Shown: positions 42,695 through 51,886 of the stretch, piece after piece
How positions within the stretch are numbered: position 1 is the first letter of the stretch
How the letters are laid out: every line of letters begins with the position of its first letter
Assembly (NCBI GenBank): GCA_030372985.1
Contig: JAUCQB010000045.1
Span: 1 to 59,363 of the forward strand
Origin: Phycisphaerae bacterium
GTDB taxonomy: Bacteria > Planctomycetota > Phycisphaerae > UBA1845 > PWPN01
DNA: 59,363 nt
Reading direction: 5' to 3'
Position numbers and translations under genes: made by a program
The notes under the pieces: generated by a model
Databases searched by the model: none
What the model was told of the DNA's origin: nothing
What the model saw: the letters and a program-made list of their open reading frames with translations, nothing else

Positions 42695-44812
42695 TCACTT
42701 GCGAGCTTTCGGCGTCGCCGGCCCGGCCCCCTGCTGCATGAGAGCCTTGACCCTGTCTGCAAACTGCTCCGTATAACGCTTCTGCAACTCCGTGCGAAGG
42801 CCTTTGTCTGCGGTGATGATCACCAGTCGGGTCACGTCCACCTTGCCCAGATCGAGCTGCACCTGCGTCCCGGCCGACGTCCATTTCACGTCACCGGTAC
42901 CCTGGCTGGTCACTTCAAAGACCTCGGTGGCCTTGAGCCATGCCGGCATTCCGACAGAAGCTGCGGCCTTTTCGACCGGCTTGATGTCGGTTCCTTTGTC
43001 GTGGTTCGTGTACCGGTCGTTCACCACCAGCAGCACGAGCGAATCCATACCCGCCAGCAGCGTTCGAGTCCAGACGGCCCCTTTCGCTTCGACAGGCACC
43101 TCGGCCGGGCAACTCTTCACCAGCAGCGGGTCGACCGTGCGGACCTCGGCCCCGAGCAGAGCGATCTCTCGGTACAAGGCGGCGGCCGCAGGGTCGCCGT
43201 CCTGAACGGCCGCTCCGACCCCGTATGCGGACTTCTCCCCCTTGTCGGACGGCGTATACCACCAGTACGAAAGGCCTTTCGCTCCGGCCGCCAAGGCATA
43301 GAAGACCTCGATCCGCTTTTCCGGAGGTGTCGGAAAGCGGAACCGCACTTTGTCCTTGTTGTTCACGTGGCTGCACGAATACAGGATGATGTGCAGCGGA
43401 TTCGGTTCGCACGCCGACCGGCAGACGTCGGCCACCGCATAGACATACGTCGCCTTGCTGTAAGTCTTGATCCGCTCGGGGTGCTCCTGATACGCCGTCC
43501 GCAAACGATTCTGGTAATACGGGTCGGCCGCAAGCACGTCGGGCACCTGACCGTAGATGTACCAGTTCTGCGGCTTGTAGGTCATGTCCAGATTGAGCAT
43601 CTGCAACTTGCCGGGGTCCTCCATACGCAGCTCGTTGGCACGCTGGATGGTCCAGGACGCCAGGGCACCGATCTTCTTGTTCTCGGGGATACCCTCGAAG
43701 CGAAAATCGGCGCAGTCGGGCTCATCGTGGATGAAGTACAGATATGGGTCCTTCTGACCCCATTTCTGGTGCTCGTCGATCACCGTGCGAAAACCCAGAG
43801 CCTTGAGCTGTCGCTGGCCAACCTCGCTCTTGTTAAAAGCCTGCACGGCCGGTGACCCCACCTGCGGCATCTGAACATTGATGTTGTGTGCGACCAGTTC
43901 CTCCAGGTAGCTCTGGCCTATGCTCAGATCGTTGGCCTTGCCCGGCTTGCCGCCCCAGATGCCGTACGCGAATTCGTCGGCCCAGACACGGACGCCGGCC
44001 GAAGCCGTCGCGCCGTCGTCAAACACGCCTTGCACACAATGGAACGATGCCGGTTCCATCGGCCGCGGCAAACGGATCGCCGCCGGCACCACATCGACCG
44101 CGGGATCTCGGCCAATAGCAGCGGACTTTGTCAAATCCGCACCGTCGAACACAATTCTCACCAGAGCGGTGCCTGGCCTGCCCCGATGGCGGAAGTGCAA
44201 ATAGACATTGTCCCGGCTGGGCGAAAAGGAAGCCCCTGCTATGCGTGGATGCTTGTCCGTCACGGGAACCGACACGTCGATCTTGCCGCCTGCGTGAATC
44301 AACGTCAGCGGCAGACTCGAATGCCTGGGCACGGTGCGAAGCCGTACCACCACCTCAGATGTCTGGCCGGGGGGAACCTTGTTCGGCTCAACCTTCCACC
44401 AGATCGGCTCGCCCAAGGCGAAAAGGTGATCCATGGTGTCCTGGGGCAGACCCGCGAAGTAGATGCTTGCCGGCTTACGGTTCTTGCGTTGCTCCGAGAA
44501 GACGATCACCTTTTTGAGACTGATGCCGTCCAGCAGAACGTCTTCGATCACCAGCGGTTTCGACGTGGTGTTTTTGAGGAAGACGTGCAGTGACCCCCCG
44601 AGCGGCTCCTTGAATCCCTCATACCTGGCATTGTCAATTTCGCCATCCGGCGTCGTCCAGCCCTCGTGCCAGTACACGGCGTAATCGGGAAAAGGCTCGT
44701 CCACACGAAAGTAAGCACCCAGAACGCCCTGTTCCGCAGCCATCGCCGCGCACGCTGTCAGCCACACCCCGAGAGTCGCAAGGCAACTGCAACCCGCCAT
44801 TCTCGCACACAT
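42695..44812 (-). CDS. Large secreted protein, possible glycoside hydrolase, unassigned
   Basis: The 705-residue product has a signal peptide (about 1-25), an N-terminal beta-rich region (30-260), and a likely alpha/beta-barrel part (280-560) with HDEPD (362-366), NLDMTY and GLSYWWYTPSDKG, a pattern seen in retaining glycosidase barrels. No named family is recognised, and the catalytic pair cannot be fixed. A short beta module and Lys-rich tail end the protein. AAGGGG nine bases upstream supports the ATG. Its place between a propeller protein and a fucosidase argues for glycan breakdown. Confidence 0.75.
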   Translation of the reverse strand: MCARMAGCSCLATLGVWLTACAAMAAEQGVLGAYFRVDEPFPDYAVYWHEGWTTPDGEIDNARYEGFKEPLGGSLHVFLKNTTSKPLVIEDVLLDGISLKKVIVFSEQRKNRKPASIYFAGLPQDTMDHLFALGEPIWWKVEPNKVPPGQTSEVVVRLRTVPRHSSLPLTLIHAGGKIDVSVPVTDKHPRIAGASFSPSRDNVYLHFRHRGRPGTALVRIVFDGADLTKSAAIGRDPAVDVVPAAIRLPRPMEPASFHCVQGVFDDGATASAGVRVWADEFAYGIWGGKPGKANDLSIGQSYLEELVAHNINVQMPQVGSPAVQAFNKSEVGQRQLKALGFRTVIDEHQKWGQKDPYLYFIHDEPDCADFRFEGIPENKKIGALASWTIQRANELRMEDPGKLQMLNLDMTYKPQNWYIYGQVPDVLAADPYYQNRLRTAYQEHPERIKTYSKATYVYAVADVCRSACEPNPLHIILYSCSHVNNKDKVRFRFPTPPEKRIEVFYALAAGAKGLSYWWYTPSDKGEKSAYGVGAAVQDGDPAAAALYREIALLGAEVRTVDPLLVKSCPAEVPVEAKGAVWTRTLLAGMDSLVLLVVNDRYTNHDKGTDIKPVEKAAASVGMPAWLKATEVFEVTSQGTGDVKWTSAGTQVQLDLGKVDVTRLVIITADKGLRTELQKRYTEQFADRVKALMQQGAGPATPKARK

Positions 44813-44836
44813 CGACCAACCCCTTTTGAGCCAGGA

Positions 44837-46306
44837 TCAGGACCGGAATCGAATCGAATACAGGTCGGCATCTTTCATCACGAACCGCAGACGCACCGGC
44901 TTGCCGGCCAGCTTGCTCACGTCGGGCCCGCCCTTCCATTTGACCACCCGTTCGATCTCGTCGCCCCAGATTTCGGCGCAGTCGTCCAAGCCGAAGCCGG
45001 GCATTGGACGCCCGGCGACGCCCTGAATCTCAACCTTCACGCTGCCGACGGCCGACGTCGAGACGTTCAGGACCAGCCGTGATCCCTTGAAGGACAACGG
45101 CCGGGTCAGACACTCGCCACCCTTGTATCCGGCGCTGACGCTCACAAAACCGTCGGTGCGCAGCGTCCCGCGGCGGATCTGCGGGATCATGCCCGTGTCC
45201 TCGGGATAGTTGTCATAGTGCTCCATCCAGTAGATGGACATCTCCTCCGGGCTGGTTTGGACCAGACCCCAGACAGGCGTGCTGTTGCCGTGCGCACCAC
45301 CCCAGTTCCTGGGATCGAGCCCCGGACGAATGAACGCTTCCATGAACCTGCGGTCGAAGTGAAGGCCGTCACGGCCGGCCATGAAAACCGCATCCGAGAG
45401 CCCATCAGTCTTGCGATTGTCGAACCCGACCGTATTGCGCTCCTGCGGGGGCACAAACCGCATCGGAAAGCCGAGATAAAGGTGTTCGGCCCGGCAATAC
45501 GTCAGGATACCGTTGGTGTAGAAGTGCTCCAACGGGGCGTCGCCGTAATGAAGCGGCTCGGGTTGGGTCCAGTTGATGAAATCCTTGGATGTGGCCCGAC
45601 AGACGCCGCGCTTCCCCTGGATACCCTGGCGAAGATAGCAGACATATTCGTTGCGGTTGGCGTCCCAGAACGCGCAATTGTGTGAGTCAAACGAACCTTC
45701 GGTGATGATCGGCCGGTTCCCGAGTCGTTGCCAATGAACACCGTCCGGCGAAACGAAGGCCAGGAGAACGTTGCGATGATCTTTCTCGCCCGGCAAGACC
45801 ACCCTTCCGAGTGTCACCGCTTTGTATCGCTGTGCGGGCGGTGCCGAAGGGTTGGCGTCGTTGAAGGGTGAGAAGTTGTGTGATTCGCAGTAGGCTTTCT
45901 TCTCTCCGGTCCAGACAATGTTGTTTTCCTTGGACCCGTTGACTTCGAACAGGCCGAGTTTCGGACGCTCCCAGTTGATGCCGTCCTTGCTCTCGGCCAG
46001 GCATGTGCGTTCGCGGACCAGGTCGCCTCCGCCGCGATAGTAGAGCCGATAGCGCTGGCCGTCCTTGAAAACCGTCGCGTAGCCGCTCTGCCCCCCTTCC
46101 CACGGAGCATCGAATCGGAACACCGCCTCGCGGGCGATGGGAGAATGCAGTTGAAGCCGCGCGTCGGTCAGCTTCTCGACCAGCACCCCATCGGCAAAGA
46201 GTTCCAGGCGCGAACCGATGTCGAGGGTCTCGGCAGCCCGAGCTGCCGTGGCGACGCACACAACGATCGCCAAGACGGCCAAAAGGACTCGCTTTGCTGC
46301 GGTCAT
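44837..46306 (-). CDS. Secreted five-bladed-propeller-type glycosidase-like protein
   Basis: The 489-residue product has a signal peptide (about 1-25), a motif LFADGVLVE at 36-44, blades with SKDGINW, SPDGVHW and TSKDFINW turns, and a C-terminal beta sandwich ending PVRLRFVMKDADLYSIRF. This is the layout of GH43/GH32-like proteins of planctomycetes, whose activity is mostly unknown. AGAGG seven bases upstream fixes the ATG. It is related to the next gene upstream, with the same N-terminal and C-terminal motifs, so the pair looks like an old duplication. Catalytic acids could not be placed with certainty. Confidence 0.8.
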   Translation of the reverse strand: MTAAKRVLLAVLAIVVCVATAARAAETLDIGSRLELFADGVLVEKLTDARLQLHSPIAREAVFRFDAPWEGGQSGYATVFKDGQRYRLYYRGGGDLVRERTCLAESKDGINWERPKLGLFEVNGSKENNIVWTGEKKAYCESHNFSPFNDANPSAPPAQRYKAVTLGRVVLPGEKDHRNVLLAFVSPDGVHWQRLGNRPIITEGSFDSHNCAFWDANRNEYVCYLRQGIQGKRGVCRATSKDFINWTQPEPLHYGDAPLEHFYTNGILTYCRAEHLYLGFPMRFVPPQERNTVGFDNRKTDGLSDAVFMAGRDGLHFDRRFMEAFIRPGLDPRNWGGAHGNSTPVWGLVQTSPEEMSIYWMEHYDNYPEDTGMIPQIRRGTLRTDGFVSVSAGYKGGECLTRPLSFKGSRLVLNVSTSAVGSVKVEIQGVAGRPMPGFGLDDCAEIWGDEIERVVKWKGGPDVSKLAGKPVRLRFVMKDADLYSIRFRS

Positions 46307-46349
46307 ACGATGCCTCTTCCAACGCTTTCGTCTTGCCTCTTGACGGTCA

Positions 46350-47891
46350 TCACCGGACGGTGAACGAGTAAAGGTGTCCGGGCGGCGCTACGGTGAAACG
46401 CAGACGTACAGGCCGCCCCCCGGCCAGGTCGGCCAGTGTCCTGCCGCCAAAACGCACCTGGTGCCGTAGAGAATCGCCCACGATTGAGGTTTCACCAAGG
46501 ACCTTTCCATCACCTGCCAGAACGCTTACCGAAACCGGGCCAACGGCGTTGACGAACAAATCCCTCCCCGTTATGGCCAGCGGCTTGGTCGTCAGCGTCC
46601 CACCGACAACGGATACGAAACCGTCAACCCGCAACCGGGCCCGGAAGATCCCGCCGCCGAAGATGCGCTTGTCCGAAGGGGCGTTCTTGCCCCACGAAGA
46701 CGAGCTGTAGTAGTAGATCAGTTCATCACCGATCCGCAGCGGTCCCTGGCTGAATTCGCTCATGTACCCGCCGTCGTTGCGGCCGTTGTTGCCGCCCTGC
46801 GGGCCGTTCGGGATGAATACCTCGGGCACGCCCGCGTCGTTCTTGAACGGCACCTTGTGCCAGTTCAGCCCGTCACGGCTGACTACCAGCTTGAAGAACG
46901 CGCAGCCGTTTTCGGAATGCGGGTAGTCGTCCTTTCCGTGCCAGACCTTCAGCCCGCCCAGCCACAACGACTCATAGCGCCAAGCGGTGCTGGCATAGAA
47001 CTCGTCGGCCGGCCCGTCGTTATCTTCCGCCTCGGCCGGAGGCAGAAGGGCGATGCGCTCAATGCGATTGCTGTCGAACGGCTCATCCAGCCGATCGAGG
47101 AAGTGGTAAGCGCGACTGCGAAGGTTGCTCCGCGCCGGACCCACATTCTCGCTGGTGAAGAACTTGAAAATACCCAGGAAACGATTGTCAATCGGGTCGT
47201 GGTAGAACAGCGTCACGTCACCCGGGCCGTAGACCACCTTGCCGTCCTGCTCGATCCGCCGGGCGCTCGTGTCGCCGGGCCCGGCCCAGGCGTTGACCAC
47301 GAAATTGAGCCGGTCCCACTTGCGGCCGTCCCGCGATCGCACGTAGTAGATGCCTTCGCGATTCGGGCCATAGTTGGCGTAGTAGAGCCAGCCCTTGTAA
47401 GGCCACTCGGCATCGCGCGTGTCGTAGAAGCACGAGAACACGTCGATGCCGGGCCTGCCGACTGCACCGGGCTCCATCTCCGGCGGCGGGCCGAAGGTGA
47501 TCTCCTCGAACTCGACGCCCTTGCCGGTATCCCAGTTCAGCCCGTCCTCCGAGGTGAAACGGTACATGTGTCTCTCAACAAAACCCTGAGAGAACATGAC
47601 ATACTTCTTCAGTTTCGTATCGAAAACGATTGAGCCATAGGCCAGGATGGTCGTACGAGGGGCAGGAGCCGCGATGATCGGCTCGTTTCCACCGTTGTCC
47701 TTCACCGGGCAGTGCAGCCGTCGTTCGAGCCCTTGCTGTGACTCGATCAGCTCATCATCGACGAACAGTTGGGCAACACCCGGCTTGAGGGGAGCGATTG
47801 GACCGCCGCGCTCGCCGCCAACCCAAGCCGCGCACCCGGACAAAGCCAGACCAAGGCCTGCAGCAGCCAGACCAATGAACCGATGCCTCAT
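46350..47891 (-). CDS. Lipoprotein with propeller domain, paralogue of the downstream gene
   Basis: The 513-residue product has a lipobox LSGC (Cys20), then QLFVDDELIE at 41-50, propeller blades with TSEDGLNW, SRDGRKW and SRDGLNW turns, and a C-terminal module ending PVRLRFTVAPPGHLYSF. N- and C-terminal motifs match the 489-residue neighbour. It should sit on the outer face of a membrane and may bind or cleave glycans. GGAGG eight bases before the ATG at 47891 is clear. It follows the URO-D-like gene by 102 bases within the operon. Confidence 0.82.
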   Translation of the reverse strand: MRHRFIGLAAAGLGLALSGCAAWVGGERGGPIAPLKPGVAQLFVDDELIESQQGLERRLHCPVKDNGGNEPIIAAPAPRTTILAYGSIVFDTKLKKYVMFSQGFVERHMYRFTSEDGLNWDTGKGVEFEEITFGPPPEMEPGAVGRPGIDVFSCFYDTRDAEWPYKGWLYYANYGPNREGIYYVRSRDGRKWDRLNFVVNAWAGPGDTSARRIEQDGKVVYGPGDVTLFYHDPIDNRFLGIFKFFTSENVGPARSNLRSRAYHFLDRLDEPFDSNRIERIALLPPAEAEDNDGPADEFYASTAWRYESLWLGGLKVWHGKDDYPHSENGCAFFKLVVSRDGLNWHKVPFKNDAGVPEVFIPNGPQGGNNGRNDGGYMSEFSQGPLRIGDELIYYYSSSSWGKNAPSDKRIFGGGIFRARLRVDGFVSVVGGTLTTKPLAITGRDLFVNAVGPVSVSVLAGDGKVLGETSIVGDSLRHQVRFGGRTLADLAGGRPVRLRFTVAPPGHLYSFTVR

Positions 47892-47993
47892 GGCGACACC
47901 TCCCATATGAAACCGCCACAGGTGGGCAGTCTACAGAGACCAGCCATTCTTGCCAACAGAACGGCCGCGAAACGCACAACCATCTGCGAAGGT

Positions 47994-49199
47994 TCAACTC
48001 ACAAGGCGGTCCCACAGAGACAGGATGTCCTGCGGATCGGGCCAGTCGCCTTCGGACATGTCCTGGCCACGGACGCGAGGCTGGAAGATCAGACAGATCC
48101 TGGCCGAACCCAGGCACGCAACGGTGCGTTCGAGATAGGCAGTCACGTCCTCGCCCAACTCGCGGACCGGTCCGCCATAGCAGAACTTGCCGCTGGAGGC
48201 AAGTCTCGGAAACAGGTCGGCGAAATCGTAGTACTCCGGCTCACCGAAATTGATGCCTTTGATCTCTGGCGCACCAAGATAGGCGTGGAGCTGGTGGGAG
48301 ATGTTCCCGCAACTGTGAACCCATCCGCCGCCGAACGGGGCCAGGCACTGCCGAACGTATGGCAGCGAGTACTGCAGGTAATGCTCAGGCGAAAGCATGA
48401 TGCTCACGTCATCGACGACGCGGGCCCCGCCGTTGGTCATATACATCGCCCCGTGATAGCCGCCGTCAAGCGGCTCGCCCAGCTCCTGCTTGAACCGCTT
48501 CGTCAACCGGATGAAGACTTCGGTCACGATCCGCATCAGCCGGTGAAAGTAGTCCTCTTCTTCAAGCATCTCGACAAACACATCCTGCTGGCGAAGCAGA
48601 AACGCGGTGTTCATCGGACCCTGCAGGTCCGGCATGAACACGCGAACGTCCGGGAAGTCCTTGAGTGCGGCCCGGGATATCTGGATGAATTCGATGACTC
48701 GCGGAATCAGGCCCGCGCGATCGAGATGATCCAGATCGATATCGAGCAGCGTCTCCTTGGATGGCCGCTCGCTGACCCAAGGCATGTCGTTCTCGCCCAT
48801 GTCGGTCTTGCAGCCGAAGACGCTGGCCAGCGTGCCGACGCCGAAATTGGGGCGAAGCGACAGTTGGGCATCGCTTGGCGTGCGGGCCCAGCCGATGATG
48901 TCCCACAGTGATTCGACCAGCATTTTGTGCGGGTCTTCGAACTGCTCGCGCAAGGTGTAGTGGTCAAACCGGTGATATTCCGGTACCGGCCGCCCGCCGC
49001 GAAGCTGATGCTCGCAGAGACGAAGGTGTTGCGGGCCGACTTTCTTGGCCACCTGCCGCGATTCGCTGCGGCCCAGCAGAATCGGCACGCGGTCGGGCAC
49101 CCGGCCTAGCCAGACGGCCTCCTGCCGTCGCCGACCGGTCTCGATACGGACCGAATCGACCTCGAGCATATCCAGCATCTGGTTCAACGTCGGATACAT
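47994..49199 (-). CDS. URO-D-like protein with possible zinc site, methyltransferase type
   Basis: The 401-residue protein belongs to the uroporphyrinogen decarboxylase superfamily by its barrel layout and the late WVHSCGNISHQL segment. Here His295 and Cys297, with Cys369 (ARICLIF) 71 residues on, make an H-x-C-x71-C layout like the zinc site of corrinoid methyltransferases (MtaA, MtbA). Haem synthesis is unlikely given the sugar-operon context. It could move methyl groups, for example from O-methylated sugars, but no corrinoid protein is seen. The ATG at 49199 has GGAG 12 bases upstream. It follows the MFS gene by 29 bases. Confidence 0.75.
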   Translation of the reverse strand: MYPTLNQMLDMLEVDSVRIETGRRRQEAVWLGRVPDRVPILLGRSESRQVAKKVGPQHLRLCEHQLRGGRPVPEYHRFDHYTLREQFEDPHKMLVESLWDIIGWARTPSDAQLSLRPNFGVGTLASVFGCKTDMGENDMPWVSERPSKETLLDIDLDHLDRAGLIPRVIEFIQISRAALKDFPDVRVFMPDLQGPMNTAFLLRQQDVFVEMLEEEDYFHRLMRIVTEVFIRLTKRFKQELGEPLDGGYHGAMYMTNGGARVVDDVSIMLSPEHYLQYSLPYVRQCLAPFGGGWVHSCGNISHQLHAYLGAPEIKGINFGEPEYYDFADLFPRLASSGKFCYGGPVRELGEDVTAYLERTVACLGSARICLIFQPRVRGQDMSEGDWPDPQDILSLWDRLVS

Positions 49200-49228
49200 G
49201 CAGAATCCGCTCTCCAAAACGACGTCCG

Positions 49229-50638
49229 CTATTCCTCCGGCAGCGGCTGGTCCTTGGTTTCAGGGGCCCAGATCAGCACCAGCAGACCGAGAAAGTAGAT
49301 GCCGCTGACCACTACCGCCCCCACGCGGAACGGATGCTCAAACTCCAAGGCAGCCAGCCATTCGCGAATCTGGTTGCTCAACAGCATGACGACCGCCGCC
49401 GACAGACGGGCGACGTTGTACCCGAACGCAGTGCCGGTCGATCGCAGGCGCGTGGGGAAGATCTCGGGGAAGTAAACCACGAAGCCGCCCATCACGCTCA
49501 GGTTGAAGTAGCCCATGATCGGCAGCAGGACATACGCTTTCGCCGCCGAATCCAGCGTGAGGAACACGAAGCCGATCAGAATGAACGAGATAACGAAAGC
49601 CCCGGCGAAGGTCTTGCGGCGGCCGATGCGGTTGGAAATCGGTGCGAAGCTGGCGATGCCGAGGAAGCCGCCGATGTCCTGAAAGAGATTGCCCCAGAAC
49701 CTGACCGAGGTGATCTCCGCGGTCTTGGCGACCAATTGGTCCGGCGGCAGACTCTCCAGCCCTCCTCGAGGCGTCAGCGCGTAGGTGATCAGCTCGGGCG
49801 ACCAGAACGCCACGCCCCACACCCCGACGATCCCGGCCGTTGCCAGGCAAACCGCGACGATGGTGTTGGTCCGCCAGCGAGGATGGCGGAACATACTGCT
49901 CATGTCGCCCAACTGGCGTTCAAGGTTTTCTGCGGCCGTCTTCCGGGCCTGTTGCCATCGCTCGGACTCCCTGAGCGTTTGCAGGACCAGCACCACCAGC
50001 AGAGCCGGTATCGTTCCAACAAAAAACGCGAGGCGCCAGCCGGGAACACCCTCGCTGCCGAACACACCCTCGAAATACAGCTTGGCCGGGTCGAAGACCT
50101 TCGAGCCGATGGCCAGGCCGATCATGTTCCCGAGCACGGACAACGCCGAAAACAGGCCCAGGCAGGTCGAGCGCGAATGATCCGGCATGGTTTCTGCGAT
50201 CAGCGTGGCAGCAGCGGCGAACGCCCCCCCGATTCCGCATCCCATCAGAAAGCGATACAGGCAGAAGTCCCAGCCCGTTAGCGCCAGACCACAAAGACCG
50301 GTAAACAGCGAGTAGACCAGAATCGACGCCGACAGCGTCTTGACTCGCCCCCAGCGGTCGCCGACAACGCCGAAGAACAAACCGCCAACGGCCCATCCGA
50401 TCATCTGCGCCGCCGTCGCATACGTCCCGTAGTCCACCACGAGCGCGTTCTTCTCAGGAAGGTCGAGCAACTGCGACAGGGCCGGCGAGCGAACCATGGT
50501 AAACAGCCGCTGATCCATGCAGTCGAACAGCCAGGCCATCGCCCCGACGATGAACACCCACCACTGGTACGGGGCAACACCCTGATACCACGCCAGTCTC
50601 GCAGCAGCGTCCACGCCCATATCCGATCGATCGGCCAT
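49229..50638 (-). CDS. MFS transporter, sugar or organic acid
   Basis: The 469-residue protein has twelve transmembrane segments in two halves. MFS signatures are GDRWGRVKTL after helix 2 and RFLMGCGIGGAFAAA in helix 4, with RIGRRKT in the second half. It belongs to the metabolite:proton or sugar porter type; the substrate is unknown but probably a product of the surrounding glycan enzymes. GGAGG seven bases upstream of the ATG at 50638 fixes the start. A pair of hairpins lies just upstream. Confidence 0.9.
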   Translation of the reverse strand: MADRSDMGVDAAARLAWYQGVAPYQWWVFIVGAMAWLFDCMDQRLFTMVRSPALSQLLDLPEKNALVVDYGTYATAAQMIGWAVGGLFFGVVGDRWGRVKTLSASILVYSLFTGLCGLALTGWDFCLYRFLMGCGIGGAFAAAATLIAETMPDHSRSTCLGLFSALSVLGNMIGLAIGSKVFDPAKLYFEGVFGSEGVPGWRLAFFVGTIPALLVVLVLQTLRESERWQQARKTAAENLERQLGDMSSMFRHPRWRTNTIVAVCLATAGIVGVWGVAFWSPELITYALTPRGGLESLPPDQLVAKTAEITSVRFWGNLFQDIGGFLGIASFAPISNRIGRRKTFAGAFVISFILIGFVFLTLDSAAKAYVLLPIMGYFNLSVMGGFVVYFPEIFPTRLRSTGTAFGYNVARLSAAVVMLLSNQIREWLAALEFEHPFRVGAVVVSGIYFLGLLVLIWAPETKDQPLPEE

Positions 50639-50682
50639 CCCGAACCTCCCAAGAATCGATTCTGCCCCTGTTGGATGCACCT

Positions 50683-50753
50683 TTGCAGGATGCCCCATCC
50701 CCTGCAAGGTGCCCCATCCCTTTGATCCGCGCAAGCGGGTCAAAGGGGTGGGG
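50683..50753. repeat. Two tandem hairpins with repeated TGCCCCATCC loops
   Basis: Hairpin one has 7-bp arms (50683-50689 TTGCAGG, 50701-50707 CCTGCAA). Hairpin two has 19-bp arms (50712-50730 and 50735-50753) with a GCAA loop and two G-U pairs on the plus-strand RNA, which pair fully, while the minus-strand RNA would have two A-C mismatches. They lie between the second URO-D-like gene and the MFS gene. Confidence 0.85.
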
Positions 50754-50765
50754 GATCACACATTC

Positions 50766-51845
50766 TCACCGAATGTACCGCCGCCACAACCACCCGGCTT
50801 GTTCCGGCCCATCGACGCAGGTCATCACCGCCAGCCCCTGCTTCGGCAGCCGCCCGAAGATACGGTCCATATCGTTGTCGCTCAAATGCCCCCAGATCAG
50901 CAGCGGCTTGCGAGCCAGGATCTTGCGGTGCACGGGCTCCAGAGCTTCGGCGTCCGGTCCGCCTTCGTCAATATGCAGTTCGAGGGCGGTGAAGGGCATG
51001 TCCAGGTAGAAATCCGTCGGCACAAACGCCGTCGGGTGCTGGTGCATAATACAGCCACTGAACGATTGGGCGATGCGCTGATCGTGCTCGCGGATGAACT
51101 CAGCGTACAAGTCCGGCGACAGGAGCGCGGCGGCGTCCTCCTGGTGCCAGATGGTCCCGCCCGGGGCCCACATGTGATAGTAAAACGAGCCGACCCCGCC
51201 GTGGAAGAGTGGTATGCGATCGAGTTGCAGCCGGCCAAACGCGATCCAGAAATCGGTCAGCCGCCGGGCAACCTGGCGAACCTCATCCGGCCGATCCATC
51301 ATCACGTAAATGAACGCATCACCACCGTAGAACGCCGAAAGCAGATCGGCGATGCCTCTCATGCGGGTCGTGCCGATCGGCCAGCGACCCGCGCTCCGTT
51401 CAGCCATGCGGTCGATGAACTCGACGGCTTTCTGCATCCAGGGAGCATTTGAATCGAATTCGGGAATGCGCTCAGGTCCGGCAAATCCCGACGGCGGATC
51501 AGACCGGATCGATCCCGTATGGTGGTCGGCAATGATCGGGCAGCCCAGCGCCGCCTCCAGCCAGGGGATGCCCCAGTATGCACTGGCGCTCCAGATGAAG
51601 TCGCCGCCACAGGCCTCATGTTCGGCGAACAGTTGATCGCAGTCATCGAGGTACGACGCGACGTCGAAATCGTCGGGCGTCAACGGGCGGTCATCAGGCA
51701 GCGAGCGCGTCGCCGGGTACCGAAACAGCGGGTACTCGCTGCGAACGTAGAAACCCAGCAGCGGGCGATCGTTCGCGCGGTTGTAGTACCGGCGGAACTG
51801 ATCCACGCGTTCTTCGATCGGCAATACTGGCGCCCCTTGCGACAC
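50766..51845 (-). CDS. Second URO-D-like protein without the H-x-C site
   Basis: The 359-residue protein shares the URO-D-like barrel organisation (FDVASYLDDCDQLF, WLEAALGCPI, then SFSGCIMHQHPTAF) but where its sister has H-x-C-G it has GCIMHQH, so the zinc layout is not preserved. Function is unknown; it may be an accessory or a different methyl-transfer partner. The GTG at 51845 has GAGGG five bases upstream; other starts are possible. It follows the aldolase by 41 bases, with a small GC-rich hairpin between. Confidence 0.7.
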   Translation of the reverse strand: MSQGAPVLPIEERVDQFRRYYNRANDRPLLGFYVRSEYPLFRYPATRSLPDDRPLTPDDFDVASYLDDCDQLFAEHEACGGDFIWSASAYWGIPWLEAALGCPIIADHHTGSIRSDPPSGFAGPERIPEFDSNAPWMQKAVEFIDRMAERSAGRWPIGTTRMRGIADLLSAFYGGDAFIYVMMDRPDEVRQVARRLTDFWIAFGRLQLDRIPLFHGGVGSFYYHMWAPGGTIWHQEDAAALLSPDLYAEFIREHDQRIAQSFSGCIMHQHPTAFVPTDFYLDMPFTALELHIDEGGPDAEALEPVHRKILARKPLLIWGHLSDNDMDRIFGRLPKQGLAVMTCVDGPEQAGWLWRRYIR

Positions 51846-51869
51846 GCTGCCCTCACGAGTTGAAGACCC

Positions 51870-51886
51870 GGCGGGCAAAGCCCGCC
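51870..51886 (-). repeat. GC-rich hairpin after the aldolase stop
   Basis: Seven-bp arms GGCGGGC and GCCCGCC enclose AAA, directly after the stop at 51887. No T-tract follows, so it is a 3' end stabiliser or a dispersed repeat and not a clear terminator. Confidence 0.6.
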
